Part shown: positions 8,716 through 18,442 of the stretch, one piece after another
How positions within the stretch are numbered: position 1 is the first letter of the stretch
Layout of the letters: the number at the start of each line of letters is the position of its first letter
Assembly: GCF_000948975.2 (NCBI RefSeq)
Contig: NZ_CP059735.1
Span: forward strand, 992,001 to 1,056,000
Direction: 5' to 3'
Source: Thalassomonas actiniarum
GTDB taxonomy: Bacteria; Pseudomonadota; Gammaproteobacteria; Enterobacterales; Alteromonadaceae
DNA: 64,000 bases
Notes under the pieces: generated by a model
The model's input: the letters and a program-made list of their open reading frames with translations, nothing else
What the model was told of the DNA's origin: nothing
Database searches by the model: none
Position numbers and translations under genes: made by a program

Positions 8716-9879
8716 ATGGATAAATTTAAACCGGTTATTTTTACCCTTACTGCATTAAGTTTGCTGTCCGGCTGCGTGACCCAGGAGTATGCCGGCGACA
8801 ATACTCCTGTGGTGCAAAATGACTCCAGTAACGATGATATTGCCTTAACCCGGATTTCCCTGGCACTGGGCTACTTAAAAATGGGCAATACCACCCAGGC
8901 AAAATCCAACCTGGAAAAAGCCAAACGTTTTGCCCCTAAGCTGGTGCAGGTACATACCGCCTTTGCCCACTATTATGAAACCGTGGGGGAAAACAAACTG
9001 GCGGTTGAGGCCTATGAACAGGCGTTGTCCCTGGAGTCCGATGATGCCGATACCCTGAATAACTACGGGGTATTTTTATGCCGGCAAAACCGCCTCGAAC
9101 AGGCGGAAAAACAGTTTCTTAAAGCTATTGCCGTACCCAGCTACCTGCAGGTGGCGCAAAGTTATGAAAACCTGGCGTTATGCCATTTAAAGGCTGATAA
9201 CTTCAACCAGGCCGAGCAGTTTCTTGAAAAAGCCATTCAGCACAATCCCAGCAGGGCAGCTGTGATGTTGCAAATGGTCACCCTGCAATATGCCAGGGGA
9301 GATTACCGCCAGGCCCAGCTTTACCTGAAAAAATTTGAAAAATCGGTGCGCCGTTTCAGCGCCGAAGCCCTGGCACTGGCCTATAAGCTCTATAAAAAGC
9401 AGGGGAAAACCAGTGTTGCCAATAATTATGGCGTGATGTTGGTGAAAATGTTTCCAACCTCCTGGCAGGCGAAACAATATTTAGTTAATGAGCTGGCACA
9501 AATTCCCGCCGATGAATTGGCACTGCGTTATCAAAAAAGCGAACAGGGCCTGGCCAGTGCGAAAAAGCGTATAGTGGTGCTGTCTCCGGGTAAAAAACAG
9601 GCCGTTGCTAAAGCCGAAAATACTCGTCAGACCATAGCTAAGGCCGAGGAGAAGCCAAAACAAGGGCAAAAGCGCTCAAATGTTGCTTCACAGCCACAAA
9701 CAACCATTACTATTCCGGTACATGTTGTAGAATACGGGGATAGTTTATTTTCCATTTCCAAGAAGTATAATATTTTTATGAGAAGCATTCAGCGCTGGAA
9801 CAACCTTAAAGAGTCCAGCATCTTACGTGTAGGCGATGTTATTTATTTATCCAACCCGAACAAGGCGGCAAAATCCTGA
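8716..9879 (+). CDS. pilW: Type IV pilus biogenesis lipoprotein PilW/PilF with LysM domain
   Basis: The N-terminus is a lipoprotein signal with lipobox LLSGC (Cys20). Residues about 45-260 are tandem TPR repeats (ALGYLKMGNTTQAKSNLEKA, YEQALSLESDDADTLNNYGVFL), as in PilF/PilW, the pilotin that places the PilQ secretin in the outer membrane. A lysine- and glutamine-rich linker (about 280-330) leads to a C-terminal LysM domain (HVVEYGDSLFSISKKYNI), which binds peptidoglycan. Classical PilF is about 250 residues without LysM, so this 387-residue form is extended. Its stop overlaps the rodZ start by one base. Confidence 0.9.
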   Translation: MDKFKPVIFTLTALSLLSGCVTQEYAGDNTPVVQNDSSNDDIALTRISLALGYLKMGNTTQAKSNLEKAKRFAPKLVQVHTAFAHYYETVGENKLAVEAYEQALSLESDDADTLNNYGVFLCRQNRLEQAEKQFLKAIAVPSYLQVAQSYENLALCHLKADNFNQAEQFLEKAIQHNPSRAAVMLQMVTLQYARGDYRQAQLYLKKFEKSVRRFSAEALALAYKLYKKQGKTSVANNYGVMLVKMFPTSWQAKQYLVNELAQIPADELALRYQKSEQGLASAKKRIVVLSPGKKQAVAKAENTRQTIAKAEEKPKQGQKRSNVASQPQTTITIPVHVVEYGDSLFSISKKYNIFMRSIQRWNNLKESSILRVGDVIYLSNPNKAAKS

Positions 9880-10919
9880 TGAGTGATGAAAACACCGCAT
9901 CCGAATTATCCGAAGACATGGAAGTAATAGGCCCGGGACAGATGCTGGCGGAAGCCCGGATACAAATGGGACTGTCACAGGAGCAGGTTGCCGATAAGCT
10001 TAATTTTCGCCCGGGACTGGTGCGGGATATTGAAGCGGAAATCTTTGATAAATCCCTGCCGACGACGTTTAACCGCGGTTATCTGCGCAATTACGCCAAG
10101 CTGGTGAATATTTCCGTAGAGCAGGTGCTGGCCAGCTATGAAATGCTGGGAGTGGCCGAAGCCCAGGGAGCTGAGCTGCAAAGCTTTTCTAAAATTACCA
10201 AGAAGCAGGCGGAAACCAATCTGGTGATGTGGATCAGCTATCTGGTGATTGCCCTGCTGATTGGCTCTACCGTGATGTGGTGGTTGCAGGATGTTAAAGA
10301 CGAAGATAACACCTTGAACCTGCCGCAGAAAGCGCCGGTCGAGACGCCAAAGGCAGAGACTGCAGCGTCCAGTACAGCCGGTACCAGCCAGGCGAATGAG
10401 CCAGAAACCGCAGCCAAGGCCTTGACTGCCTCACCAGAGCCGGATGAAAGCGCACAGCCGTCTGCTGTTGGCCAGGAGTCCTCAGCTGCTCAAGCCGAGT
10501 CTGGCGTTGGTGAGGTGAAGGACGAGATACAGGCAGAGGTGGCTGAGCAGGTGGAAAGCGCAGCCAGTGAAGTTGCGCAAATTGATACCCAGGACAGCGC
10601 AGCTGCAAGCGTGGATGAAACACAGGATTTAACGGCCCTGCAAATACAGGAGCAAGCCAATCCCATGTCTACCGCGGTATTTACTTTTTCCGGCGACTGT
10701 TATGTTAATATCTTTGACGCCACCGGGGAGCGCATTGCCTACGGTTTGAAAAAGTCCGGTTATGTGATGACCATTTCAGGTGTTGCCCCGTTAAATATCA
10801 CCATAGGGCGCCCGGATCTGGTGGCCATTAATTTTGACGGCCAGGAAGTGGACATGTCCAATTATCCCGGCAGTAATATTGCTAAATTTAATTTACCCAT
10901 GAACCCGCCGGGTCCGTAA
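9879..10919 (+). CDS. rodZ: Cytoskeleton protein RodZ
   Basis: RodZ anchors MreB to the inner membrane and helps set rod shape. The 346-residue protein has a cytoplasmic Cro/CI-like helix-turn-helix (LAEARIQMGLSQEQVADKL, residues about 20-85), one membrane span (about 115-136), a long low-complexity Ala/Glu/Gln/Ser linker (140-260), and a C-terminal periplasmic beta domain (FSGDCYVNIFDATGERIAYG). The start overlaps the pilW stop (ATGA), implying translational coupling. The order pilW-rodZ-ispG is conserved in gammaproteobacteria. Confidence 0.94.
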   Translation: MSDENTASELSEDMEVIGPGQMLAEARIQMGLSQEQVADKLNFRPGLVRDIEAEIFDKSLPTTFNRGYLRNYAKLVNISVEQVLASYEMLGVAEAQGAELQSFSKITKKQAETNLVMWISYLVIALLIGSTVMWWLQDVKDEDNTLNLPQKAPVETPKAETAASSTAGTSQANEPETAAKALTASPEPDESAQPSAVGQESSAAQAESGVGEVKDEIQAEVAEQVESAASEVAQIDTQDSAAASVDETQDLTALQIQEQANPMSTAVFTFSGDCYVNIFDATGERIAYGLKKSGYVMTISGVAPLNITIGRPDLVAINFDGQEVDMSNYPGSNIAKFNLPMNPPGP

Positions 10920-11021
10920 AGGTTGTTCCTAACAGTTAAGAATGCCGGTAAGTTGAGTTAATTTGTTTTGCACTGGGTCGGGGTTGTCCCGGCTATTGCC
11001 TTAAAGAAATGTTGAATTGTT

Positions 11022-12140
11022 ATGTTTAAAGAATCTCCGATCATCCGCCGCAAGTCCCGTCAAATCATGGTGGGCAATGTCCCCGTAGGCGGCGATGCGC
11101 CGATTTCGGTACAGTCCATGACCAACACCCTGACCACGGATGTGGCGGCCACGGTTGCCCAGATCAAATCGCTGGAAGCGGTCGGGGCGGATATTGTCCG
11201 GGTCAGCATACCGACCATGGATGCGGCAGAAGCCTTTAAAGAAATCAAAAAGCAGGTCAGGGTGCCGCTGGTGACCGATATTCATTTTGATTACCGTATT
11301 GCCCTTAAAGTGGCGGAATATGGCGCCGACTGTTTGCGCATCAATCCGGGTAATATCGGTAATGTCGACCGTATCCGCGCGGTAGTGGACTCGGCCCGTG
11401 ACAAGAATATTCCGATCCGCATCGGGGTAAACGGCGGCTCGCTGGAAAAAGATATCCAGGCAAAATATACCGAACCTACGCCGGAAGCCTTGCTGGAATC
11501 GGCGATGCGCCATGTCGATATTCTCGATGGCCTGAACTTCCATGACTTTAAGGTCAGTGTCAAAGCCTCAGATGTCTTTTTGGCGGTCGGGGCCTATCGT
11601 TTACTGGCCAGGCAAATCGACAACCCGCTGCATTTAGGCATCACCGAAGCCGGCGGCCTGCGCTCCGGCTCGGTCAAATCTTCGGTTGGTTTAGGCCTGT
11701 TATTATCCGAAGGTATAGGCGATACCCTGCGTGTTTCGCTGGCGGCGGATCCGGTGGAAGAAATCAAGGTCGGTTTTGATATCTTAAAATCGTTGAAATT
11801 ACGCAGCCGCGGTATTAACTTTATTGCCTGTCCGAGCTGCTCCCGCCAGGAATTTGATGTGATCTCCACCGTGAATGCCCTGGAAGAAAGGCTGGAAGAT
11901 ATTGTTACCCCGATGGATGTCTCTATTATCGGCTGTATCGTCAACGGCCCGGGGGAAGCCACGGTATCCGACCTGGGCTTGACCGGCAGCAGCAAAAAAA
12001 GCGGTTTCTATCTCGACGGCGTACGCCAGAAAGAGCGTTTTGACAACGACAAGCTGGTCGAGCAGCTGGAAGAGCGCATCCGCGCCAAGGCGGCGAAGCT
12101 CGATGAAAGCAAGAAAATATCGGTTAAAGAAATCGATTAA
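11022..12140 (+). CDS. ispG: 4-hydroxy-3-methylbut-2-enyl diphosphate synthase
   Basis: IspG (GcpE) carries out the penultimate step of the MEP isoprenoid pathway, reductive conversion of MEcPP to HMBPP, using a [4Fe-4S] cluster. The cluster ligands are visible as [10 protein letters not shown] (C270, C273) and GCIVNGPGE (C305). The N-terminal block ([20 protein letters not shown]) and the [14 protein letters not shown] segment are typical. Length (372) equals that of E. coli IspG. It lies 102 bases after rodZ and before hisS, in the conserved order. Confidence 0.96.
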   Translation: MFKESPIIRRKSRQIMVGNVPVGGDAPISVQSMTNTLTTDVAATVAQIKSLEAVGADIVRVSIPTMDAAEAFKEIKKQVRVPLVTDIHFDYRIALKVAEYGADCLRINPGNIGNVDRIRAVVDSARDKNIPIRIGVNGGSLEKDIQAKYTEPTPEALLESAMRHVDILDGLNFHDFKVSVKASDVFLAVGAYRLLARQIDNPLHLGITEAGGLRSGSVKSSVGLGLLLSEGIGDTLRVSLAADPVEEIKVGFDILKSLKLRSRGINFIACPSCSRQEFDVISTVNALEERLEDIVTPMDVSIIGCIVNGPGEATVSDLGLTGSSKKSGFYLDGVRQKERFDNDKLVEQLEERIRAKAAKLDESKKISVKEID

Positions 12141-12189
12141 TCACGATCCGGCGCGCATTTTCCGGGATAAGTTAATTCCACCGGCATTA

Positions 12190-12218
12190 TTTACGTTTTG
12201 CCCTAATCTGCCTATAAT
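12190..12218 (+). promoter_or_regulatory. Candidate hisS promoter
   Basis: A consensus -10 box TATAAT (12213-12218) is preceded by TTTACG (12190-12195) with 17-base spacing, about 40 bases before the hisS start. This suggests hisS-yfgM-bamB can be transcribed independently of ispG. Confidence 0.6.
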
Positions 12219-12258
12219 GCGCGCAGTTATTTAATTCAAGATAAAGAGTACCCTATAC

Positions 12259-13533
12259 GTGAGTAAAACTATTCAGGCAATTCGTGGCATGAACGATTGT
12301 TTGCCTTCAGAAACAAATATTTGGCAAATGGTGGAAGCGGTATTAGCACGTGTTGCCAGTAATTATGGTTTTGCCGAAATACGTATGCCGATTGTCGAGT
12401 CTACTGCCCTGTTTAAACGCTCTATCGGTGAAGTCACCGACATCGTTGAAAAAGAAATGTATACCTTTGATGACCGCAACGGCGACAGTTTAACCTTACG
12501 TCCCGAAGGCACCGCAAGCTGTGTGCGCGCCGGTAACCAGCATGGTTTGCTGTACAACCAGGAACAGCGTTTATGGTATATGGGGCCGATGTTTCGCCAC
12601 GAACGTCCGCAAAAAGGGCGCTATCGCCAGTTCCATCAGTTTGGTATCGAAGCCTTTGGTATTGCCACCCCGGATATCGATGCGGAAATTATTTTGCTCT
12701 CTGCCCGCTTATGGAAGGAACTTGGCATCAATGAATTTGTCACACTAGAGATTAATTCATTAGGCTCTAATGAAGAAAGGGCGAATTACCGTGATGCCCT
12801 GGTTGAGTACCTGAAGGAAAAAGAGTCTTTATTGGACGAAGACAGCAAACGCCGTATGTTGACCAATCCGCTCAGGGTGCTCGACAGCAAGAATCCGGAT
12901 GTACAGGCCGCTTTAGTTGACGCGCCTAAGCTTTCCGATTATTTTGGTGACGAAACTAGGCAGCATTTTGCTCAGTTGTGCCAGCGTTTAGAAGCGGCAG
13001 GCATTAACTATGTATTAAATGAGCGCCTGGTGCGGGGGTTAGATTACTACAACCGCACCGTGTTCGAATGGGTGACTGACTCCTTAGGCGCCCAAGGCAC
13101 GATTTGTGCCGGCGGACGCTACGATGGTCTGGTAGAACAGCTCGGCGGTAAAGGTACGCCGGCATTCGGATTTGCGTTGGGGATTGAACGCTTAGTATTA
13201 ATGTTAACCAGTTTGGATAAAGTTAATAATGTTCGCCCGCAAGTAGATGCCTATTTGATCACTTTAGGGGAAGGGGTTGATATCCGCGGTGCAGAACTCG
13301 CCGAATTATGGCGGGATCAGGTACCGGATATTCGCCTGCAGTGCCACTGTGGTGGCGGCAATATGAAAAAACAAATGAAACGCGCGGACAAATCCGGCGC
13401 CCAGGTTGCCCTGATCTTAGGGGAAGACGAACTGGCGCAGCAAAAGGTCACGGTGAAATACCTGCGCGGGCAAAATGAGCAGCAAAGCTTGCCGTTGGAT
13501 GAAGTAGCAAGCTTATTAACGAATTTAATTTAA
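12259..13533 (+). CDS. hisS: Histidyl-tRNA synthetase
   Basis: A class II aminoacyl-tRNA synthetase of 424 residues that charges tRNA-His. Motif 2 ([19 protein letters not shown]), the histidine-binding [12 protein letters not shown], the [15 protein letters not shown] block and motif 3 ([12 protein letters not shown]) are all intact, followed by an anticodon-binding domain. The start codon is GTG at 12259, with AAAGAG upstream; the [16 protein letters not shown]-terminus supports it. Nine bases separate it from yfgM, so the two are co-transcribed. Confidence 0.97.
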   Translation: MSKTIQAIRGMNDCLPSETNIWQMVEAVLARVASNYGFAEIRMPIVESTALFKRSIGEVTDIVEKEMYTFDDRNGDSLTLRPEGTASCVRAGNQHGLLYNQEQRLWYMGPMFRHERPQKGRYRQFHQFGIEAFGIATPDIDAEIILLSARLWKELGINEFVTLEINSLGSNEERANYRDALVEYLKEKESLLDEDSKRRMLTNPLRVLDSKNPDVQAALVDAPKLSDYFGDETRQHFAQLCQRLEAAGINYVLNERLVRGLDYYNRTVFEWVTDSLGAQGTICAGGRYDGLVEQLGGKGTPAFGFALGIERLVLMLTSLDKVNNVRPQVDAYLITLGEGVDIRGAELAELWRDQVPDIRLQCHCGGGNMKKQMKRADKSGAQVALILGEDELAQQKVTVKYLRGQNEQQSLPLDEVASLLTNLI

Positions 13534-13542
13534 GGGTTAGTT

Positions 13543-14229
13543 GTGGAAATTTATCAAACAGAAGAACAACAAGTTGATGCCATCAAAAAATTCTGGAGCG
13601 AAAATGGTAACGGCATTATCGCCGGTGTCGTGTTAGGTTTAGGCGGATTTGTCGGTTTTAACTTGTACCAGGACAGTGTTTTAGAGCAGGAACTGGCGAC
13701 CTCGGACGCCTATCAAACCCTGATCGAGTCGGCAGAAAAAGAGCCGGAAGCCTTCTCTGCCAAGGGCGATAAGTTTATCCAGGATAATGCTTCAACCAGT
13801 TATGCCTCGTTAACGGCGCTGGCGCTGGCCAAAGAAATGGTCGAGAAAAAAGACTGGGCGCAGGCGGAAAAATATCTGCAAACGGCGGCGGATAAGGCGC
13901 CAAGCGAAGGCATCAGGGCCATTGCCACTCTGCGTTTAGCCCGTATCCAGATTCAGCAGGAAAAACTGAGCGAAGCTTTGGCCAGCTTATCCGGCCAATT
14001 GCCTGAGTCTTTTACCGCTTCGGTACAAGAAATCAAGGGTGATATTTACCTGCAGCAGGAGAAAAAGGATCTGGCCCGTAATGCCTACCAGGCCGCCATT
14101 GATGCCGACGGTTTGGCGTCAAGCCCGGGTCTGCAAATGAAATTAGATGATTTGGCCCAGGTGATCAATCTGGGCGCTGTGGCACTTAACGATTCTAGCA
14201 GTGCTTCAGACAGCTCTTCAAATAAATAA
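13543..14229 (+). CDS. yfgM: YfgM family ancillary translocon/chaperone protein
   Basis: YfgM is a single-span inner-membrane protein whose periplasmic TPR-like domain works with PpiD at the SecYEG translocon. The 228-residue product begins EIYQTEEQQVDAIKKFWSENG, has one membrane span (about 23-42, IAGVVLGLGGFVGFNLY), and then a helical repeat domain with a Ser-rich tail. The start is a GTG at 13543. It overlaps bamB by one base (TAATG), so the two are coupled; pairing of yfgM with bamB is conserved. Confidence 0.92.
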   Translation: MEIYQTEEQQVDAIKKFWSENGNGIIAGVVLGLGGFVGFNLYQDSVLEQELATSDAYQTLIESAEKEPEAFSAKGDKFIQDNASTSYASLTALALAKEMVEKKDWAQAEKYLQTAADKAPSEGIRAIATLRLARIQIQQEKLSEALASLSGQLPESFTASVQEIKGDIYLQQEKKDLARNAYQAAIDADGLASSPGLQMKLDDLAQVINLGAVALNDSSSASDSSSNK

Positions 14230-15449
14230 TGGGGCTTAATGTGGTATTAAAAACAACAGCCTTTAATAAAAAACTGTTGGCGCTATTGCTGCTGTCGACG
14301 GGCCTGATGGCATGTTCGTCCACCGATGAAGAAGACGAAGGTGAGAAAGTTGCCGAACTGGTCGAAATTCAGGAAAAATTTGAGCCGGAAGTGGTTTGGG
14401 ATCGCAGCGTCGGCAATGGCGTAGAAGATTACTTCTCCCGTATCAAACCTGTTTCTGCCTACGGCAAAATATTCAGTGCCAGCCGCGAAGGTGAAGTGGT
14501 GGCGCTGGACAGTGCAACCGGTGACCAGGTTTGGGAGATCGATCTCAGCGACGTCAACCAGGAGCGCGGCTTTTTTGAAGGCAGCCGTTCGGCGCTGCTT
14601 GCCGGTGGTCCTGCCGCAGGCATGAATAAAGTGTTTATCGGCAGTGAAAACGGCGAAGTATTCGCGCTGGATGCCGAAACCGGGGAGCTTTCCTGGCAAG
14701 CGGCGATTAAAGGCGAAGTCATCGTAGCGCCGGCTTTTGACAGCAACACCTTAGTGGTGAACAGTGCTTCCGGCGTACTTAAGGCCTTTAATGCCACCAC
14801 AGGCGAAGAGCTTTGGAAGATTGAACAGGAAGTACCGCCGTTGAGCCTGCGTGGCATCAGCGCACCTGCGGTCGCCTCGGGCGGGGTTGTGCTCGGCTCT
14901 GCCAGCGGTGAAGTCGGCGTTTTTCTGCTGGAACGAGGCCAGCAGGGCTGGGTGGCTGAAATCGGCGAGTCCAGCGGTTCTACCGAACTGGAACGCGTGG
15001 TGGATGTCGATTCAACGCCTTTGATTTTCGGCGATAAAATTTACTCGGTTTCCTCTAACGGTAACCTGGCGGCGATTGATTTACGCAGCGGCCGTATTTT
15101 GTGGAAAAGGCAGTATTCTTCTTATCGTCAGTTGGCGATCAGCGGCAATACCTTGTTCCTGACCAATACCAGCGGCCATGTTTATGCCATCGACCGTATC
15201 AACGGCCTGGAGCGTTGGAGCAACCTGAGCCTGACCAACCGGGGCGTTACCGGTCCTGCCGCCGTCGGCAATTATGTCGTGGTAGGGGATTTTGAAGGTT
15301 ACCTGCATTGGTTAGATCAGGAGACCGGGGAAATTGTCGCCCGGCACCATGTTGACGGCAGCGGCATTCATGCTACGCCAACGGTCGCTGAGCAGATCTT
15401 GTTTAGCCAGGCCCGCGACGGTGAGCTGCAGGCCATAAAAACCCCTTAG
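14229..15449 (+). CDS. bamB: Outer membrane assembly lipoprotein BamB
   Basis: BamB is the beta-propeller lipoprotein of the BAM complex, which inserts beta-barrel proteins into the outer membrane. A lipoprotein signal (LLLLSTGLMACSS) is followed by PQQ-like blade repeats with the ALDxxTGxxxW pattern: VVALDSATGDQVWEID, VFALDAETGELSW, LKAFNATTGEELWKIE, LAAIDLRSGRILWKR, VYAIDRINGLERW. The 406-residue length is normal. The start overlaps the yfgM stop. Confidence 0.95.
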   Translation: MGLNVVLKTTAFNKKLLALLLLSTGLMACSSTDEEDEGEKVAELVEIQEKFEPEVVWDRSVGNGVEDYFSRIKPVSAYGKIFSASREGEVVALDSATGDQVWEIDLSDVNQERGFFEGSRSALLAGGPAAGMNKVFIGSENGEVFALDAETGELSWQAAIKGEVIVAPAFDSNTLVVNSASGVLKAFNATTGEELWKIEQEVPPLSLRGISAPAVASGGVVLGSASGEVGVFLLERGQQGWVAEIGESSGSTELERVVDVDSTPLIFGDKIYSVSSNGNLAAIDLRSGRILWKRQYSSYRQLAISGNTLFLTNTSGHVYAIDRINGLERWSNLSLTNRGVTGPAAVGNYVVVGDFEGYLHWLDQETGEIVARHHVDGSGIHATPTVAEQILFSQARDGELQAIKTP

Positions 15450-15472
15450 GGCGTTTTGAACTAAAATTATAG

Positions 15473-15503
15473 ACGGCTCCGGAGTATTTGGCTCCGGGGC
15501 CGT
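15473..15503 (+). terminator. Hairpin between bamB and der
   Basis: ACGGCTCCGGAG (15473-15484) pairs with CTCCGGGGCCGT (15492-15503) with one G-T pair and a seven-base loop. The stem is GC-rich and strong but the T-tract is poor (TATTCGTTATT). Confidence 0.5.
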
Positions 15504-15561
15504 TATTCGTTATTAACGTAAAGTTTTTAATCTACTGTTTATTAGAAATATTGAGGTGATC

Positions 15562-17010
15562 ATGCTTCCTGTAGTAGCTCTTGTTGGGCGTCCCAATGTT
15601 GGCAAGTCAACGTTATTTAACCGGCTGACCCGCAGCCGGGATGCGTTAGTGGCCGATTACCCCGGCTTAACCCGTGATCGCCAGTACGGCCAGGCGGAAG
15701 TGGAAGAACATCCCTTTATTGTTATCGATACCGGCGGTATCCACGGCGATGAAGAAGGCATAGATGCCCTGATGGCGGAGCAGTCATTGATGGCGATTGA
15801 AGAAGCCGATGCGGTGCTGTTTTTAGTCGATGCCCGCGCCGGGTTAACGTCTGCCGATGAAGGCATTGCCTCTTATTTAAGAAAGCAAAATAAAACCGTG
15901 TTCCTGGTCGCCAATAAAGTGGACGGTATCGATGCCGACTCGGCGGTGGCGGAGTTTTATGCTTTATCTTTAGGGGAAACGGTACATCAGATCGCCGCTG
16001 CCCATGGCCGTGGCGTTACCCAGCTGCTCACCCTGGCCCTGACGCCGCATATCGAAGCCCTGGGGCAGGAGAAAGGCGAAGAAGAGGAAGTAGAGGTCGC
16101 CGAAGGGGAAGAGGCAGATCTGGAAGGTCAGCCGGATGAAAATGACGGCATCAAGCTGGCTATTATCGGTAAACCTAACGTTGGTAAGTCAACACTTACC
16201 AACCGTATCTTAGGTGAAGACCGGGTGGTGGTTTATGATATGCCGGGTACGACCCGTGACAGTGTTTATATCCCGATGGAGCGTAACGGCCGGGATTATA
16301 CCCTGATCGATACCGCGGGGATCCGTCGCCGTAAAAATGTCACCGACGTGGTTGAGAAATACTCGGTCATTAAAACGCTGCGGGCGATAGAAGATGCCAA
16401 TGTCTGTTTACTGGTCGTCGATGCCCGGGAAGGGTTAAGCGATCAGGATTTAAGTCTGCTCGGTTTTATTCTTGAAGCCGGACGTTCGCTGGTACTGGCG
16501 GTGAACAAATGGGACGGACTGGATGAAAGCGTGAAAGACCGCATTAAGTCGGAATTAGACCGCCGCCTGGGGTTCATCGACTTTGCCCGTATCCATTTTA
16601 TTTCCGCCCTGCACGGCACCGGTGTCGGTCATTTGTTTGAGTCGGTTGAAGAAGCCTTTGTGTCCGCCACCAAGCGGATTTCCACTTCTATGGTCACTAA
16701 GATCCTGGACATGGCGGTATTTGACCATCAGCCGCCGATGCATAACGGCCGCCGTATCAAGCTTAAATACGCCCATGCCGGTGGTTATAACCCGCCGATT
16801 ATTGTCATCCACGGTAACCAGGCGAAAAAACTGCCGCCGTCTTATAAGCGTTACCTGATGAATTATTACCGCAAGTCGCTGAAGATCATGGGGACACCGA
16901 TCAAAATCGAGTTCAGGGAAACCTCGAATCCATTTGCCGGTAAGAAAAAACTGACTTATACCGAGCAGAAGAAAATAGCCCGGGCAACTCAGGGTTATAA
17001 AAAAGATTGA
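15562..17010 (+). CDS. der: Ribosome biogenesis GTPase Der
   Basis: Der (EngA) has two consecutive GTPase domains and a KH-like C-terminal domain and acts in 50S subunit maturation. Both P-loops are visible (GRPNVGKST near residue 9 and GKPNVGKST near 210), with DTGGI and DTAGI switch motifs and NKxD motifs (NKVDG, NKWDG). An acidic linker ([17 protein letters not shown]) joins the G domains. I place the start at ATG 15562 (482 residues), not at a GTG two codons upstream, because it gives [13 protein letters not shown] and has GAGG at a suitable distance. Confidence 0.95.
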   Translation: MLPVVALVGRPNVGKSTLFNRLTRSRDALVADYPGLTRDRQYGQAEVEEHPFIVIDTGGIHGDEEGIDALMAEQSLMAIEEADAVLFLVDARAGLTSADEGIASYLRKQNKTVFLVANKVDGIDADSAVAEFYALSLGETVHQIAAAHGRGVTQLLTLALTPHIEALGQEKGEEEEVEVAEGEEADLEGQPDENDGIKLAIIGKPNVGKSTLTNRILGEDRVVVYDMPGTTRDSVYIPMERNGRDYTLIDTAGIRRRKNVTDVVEKYSVIKTLRAIEDANVCLLVVDAREGLSDQDLSLLGFILEAGRSLVLAVNKWDGLDESVKDRIKSELDRRLGFIDFARIHFISALHGTGVGHLFESVEEAFVSATKRISTSMVTKILDMAVFDHQPPMHNGRRIKLKYAHAGGYNPPIIVIHGNQAKKLPPSYKRYLMNYYRKSLKIMGTPIKIEFRETSNPFAGKKKLTYTEQKKIARATQGYKKD

Positions 17011-17019
17011 TGTTAACCG

Positions 17020-17053
17020 GGGTCAGGTGATTTTGCTGAAATCCACCTGACCC
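17020..17053 (+). terminator. Inverted repeat after der
   Basis: GGGTCAGGTG (17020-17029) and CACCTGACCC (17044-17053) form a perfect 10-bp stem with a 14-base loop, ten bases after the der stop. The following sequence is only mildly T-rich, so it may be a terminator or an mRNA-stabilising hairpin. Confidence 0.5.
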
Positions 17054-17224
17054 GCATTGATTTCCCCTGCCGTTTCCTCGAAAATGCTTCCCGTCAAATT
17101 GAGCTGAAGCTGACTAAATAGGGTTGCTTTTAAGGGCTAATTTTACTACTGTAAAAAATTATTTCGCGTAAGTGATTTTTACTTATGGCAAGCCTTTTGT
17201 TTTTCACCATGTGTAAAGGAAGTT

Positions 17225-17911
17225 ATGGTTAATAAGCCCACCCAGGTTGATATGGTAAGCCGCTTGAACCGTAATCTGGGCTTATTGCAGGCCGGGGCCG
17301 TCGTTACCATAGATGTTACCACTCCCGCCGGTCAAAAAAGTAAATTCAGAACCACTTTTATCGGTTACCTGCCGAAACAGTATGTCTTAATCCAGATCCC
17401 CGATGCCAATAAGCTGGGCAACTTTGGTAAATATATCTACCAGGGGGCCAAGGTCACGGTACGCGGTTTAATCGAAGGGCGGGAAGGAGCCGTGGTGGCT
17501 TTTGTCAGTGAAATACGCCAGACCTTGCAAATCCCTTCACGCCTGATGGTGCTTGATTTTCCCAGGCAGGTTACCTTGCAGAAATTACGCACCAGTATCC
17601 GTATTGACACCGAAATTATTGCCAAGGTCAAAGTCAAGCAGGAATACTGGACCGGCATTATCACGGACTTGTCCATTAGCGGTTGCCAGCTGCAAATCGT
17701 TAATGGTGAGGAGCTGATGCTGCTCAATGAAGATGAACTTGAGATCACCATAGAAGATGAGCAGGCAGCAGCGAACGTTAAACTTGAAGCCAAGGTGTGC
17801 AACAGCAAGCAGCTGAGCAACGGCATTTCCTTCGGGGTTGAATTTAACGATAGCAGCCGGGATTCGGTGACCAGCCTGCTCCATGATACCCTGGATGGCA
17901 AAGCGGAATAA
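17225..17911 (+). CDS. PilZ domain protein, YcgR-like
   Basis: The 228-residue protein has an N-terminal YcgR-type PilZN-like beta domain (about 20-110, including TTPAGQKSKFRTTFIGY) and a C-terminal PilZ domain. The c-di-GMP signature is seen as RxxxR (KLRTSIR, about residue 120) and DxSxxG (DLSISGC, about 145). Such proteins act as cytosolic c-di-GMP receptors, often braking flagella or controlling adhesion. No flagellar or cyclase gene is adjacent, so its target is unknown. Translation starts at ATG 17225 behind AAGGAAG. Confidence 0.88.
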   Translation: MVNKPTQVDMVSRLNRNLGLLQAGAVVTIDVTTPAGQKSKFRTTFIGYLPKQYVLIQIPDANKLGNFGKYIYQGAKVTVRGLIEGREGAVVAFVSEIRQTLQIPSRLMVLDFPRQVTLQKLRTSIRIDTEIIAKVKVKQEYWTGIITDLSISGCQLQIVNGEELMLLNEDELEITIEDEQAAANVKLEAKVCNSKQLSNGISFGVEFNDSSRDSVTSLLHDTLDGKAE

Positions 17912-18041
17912 AGCTGCCATCTGTTTCTCCCCGGGAGGCTGCTGTTTATCGTTTTGTGCTCTTATTAAGTCTTCCTAAGGAATTAATTGATAATTATACA
18001 AAAATTTTTCCTTATTTTACGCCTGGTTATTATTTAGCCGT

Positions 18042-18141
18042 TATACTGAAAATGCAGCGGAAAATTCTGTACGCTATCAAGTGCATTGAATAAGCAGCAT
18101 TTTGTTAACAGTAACTAACTTAGGTATCGAAAGAGATCAAG
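18042..18141 (+). promoter_or_regulatory. Candidate -10 box and long leader of the cold-shock gene
   Basis: TATACT (18042-18047) is a reasonable -10 box and would give a leader of roughly 85-90 bases before the ATG at 18142. Long structured leaders are usual for cspA-type mRNAs. No clear -35 hexamer was found at the right spacing. Confidence 0.35.
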
Positions 18142-18348
18142 ATGAATAAAGGAACAGTGAAGTGGTTTAATGCGGAAAAAGGCTTTGGTTTTATTACCCC
18201 TGAGGGCGGCGGCAAGGATATTTTTGTCCATCATTCTCAAATCCAGAGCGGCGGCGGTTATGCCAGCCTGGATGACGGACAGGAAGTGAAATATGAAGTC
18301 GGCGAGGGGTTAAAAGGCCCTTGTGCCAATAATGTAATGCCTGCTTGA
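18142..18348 (+). CDS. Cold-shock domain protein
   Basis: A 68-residue single cold-shock domain with both RNA-binding motifs, KGFGFIT and DIFVHHSQI. It binds single-stranded RNA or DNA and acts as an RNA chaperone. The C-terminal half ([20 protein letters not shown]) is closer to CspD or csp-like variants than to CspA, so the exact paralogue is left open. GAGATCAAG precedes the start. It is transcribed alone, convergent with xseA. Confidence 0.93.
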   Translation: MNKGTVKWFNAEKGFGFITPEGGGKDIFVHHSQIQSGGGYASLDDGQEVKYEVGEGLKGPCANNVMPA

Positions 18349-18384
18349 GTTGTTAAGTTCTAATATCAGCCAAGTACAGTGCCG

Positions 18385-18419
18385 GGTTACGGATCACCAG
18401 GTGTTGGCAGTCCGTAACC
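18385..18419. terminator. Hairpin between the csp gene and xseA
   Basis: GGTTACGGA (18385-18393) pairs perfectly with TCCGTAACC (18411-18419). It lies in the gap between convergent genes and is followed on the plus side by TTGCTTTG, a weak T-tract. Confidence 0.55.
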
Positions 18420-18442
18420 TTGCTTTGAATCCCTTAGATTTT

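Noticed and set aside
11001-11543. Antisense ORF of 180 codons opposite ispG
   Set aside because: It lies wholly inside a well-conserved ispG on the other strand, has low-complexity composition and no Shine-Dalgarno; it is a shadow frame.
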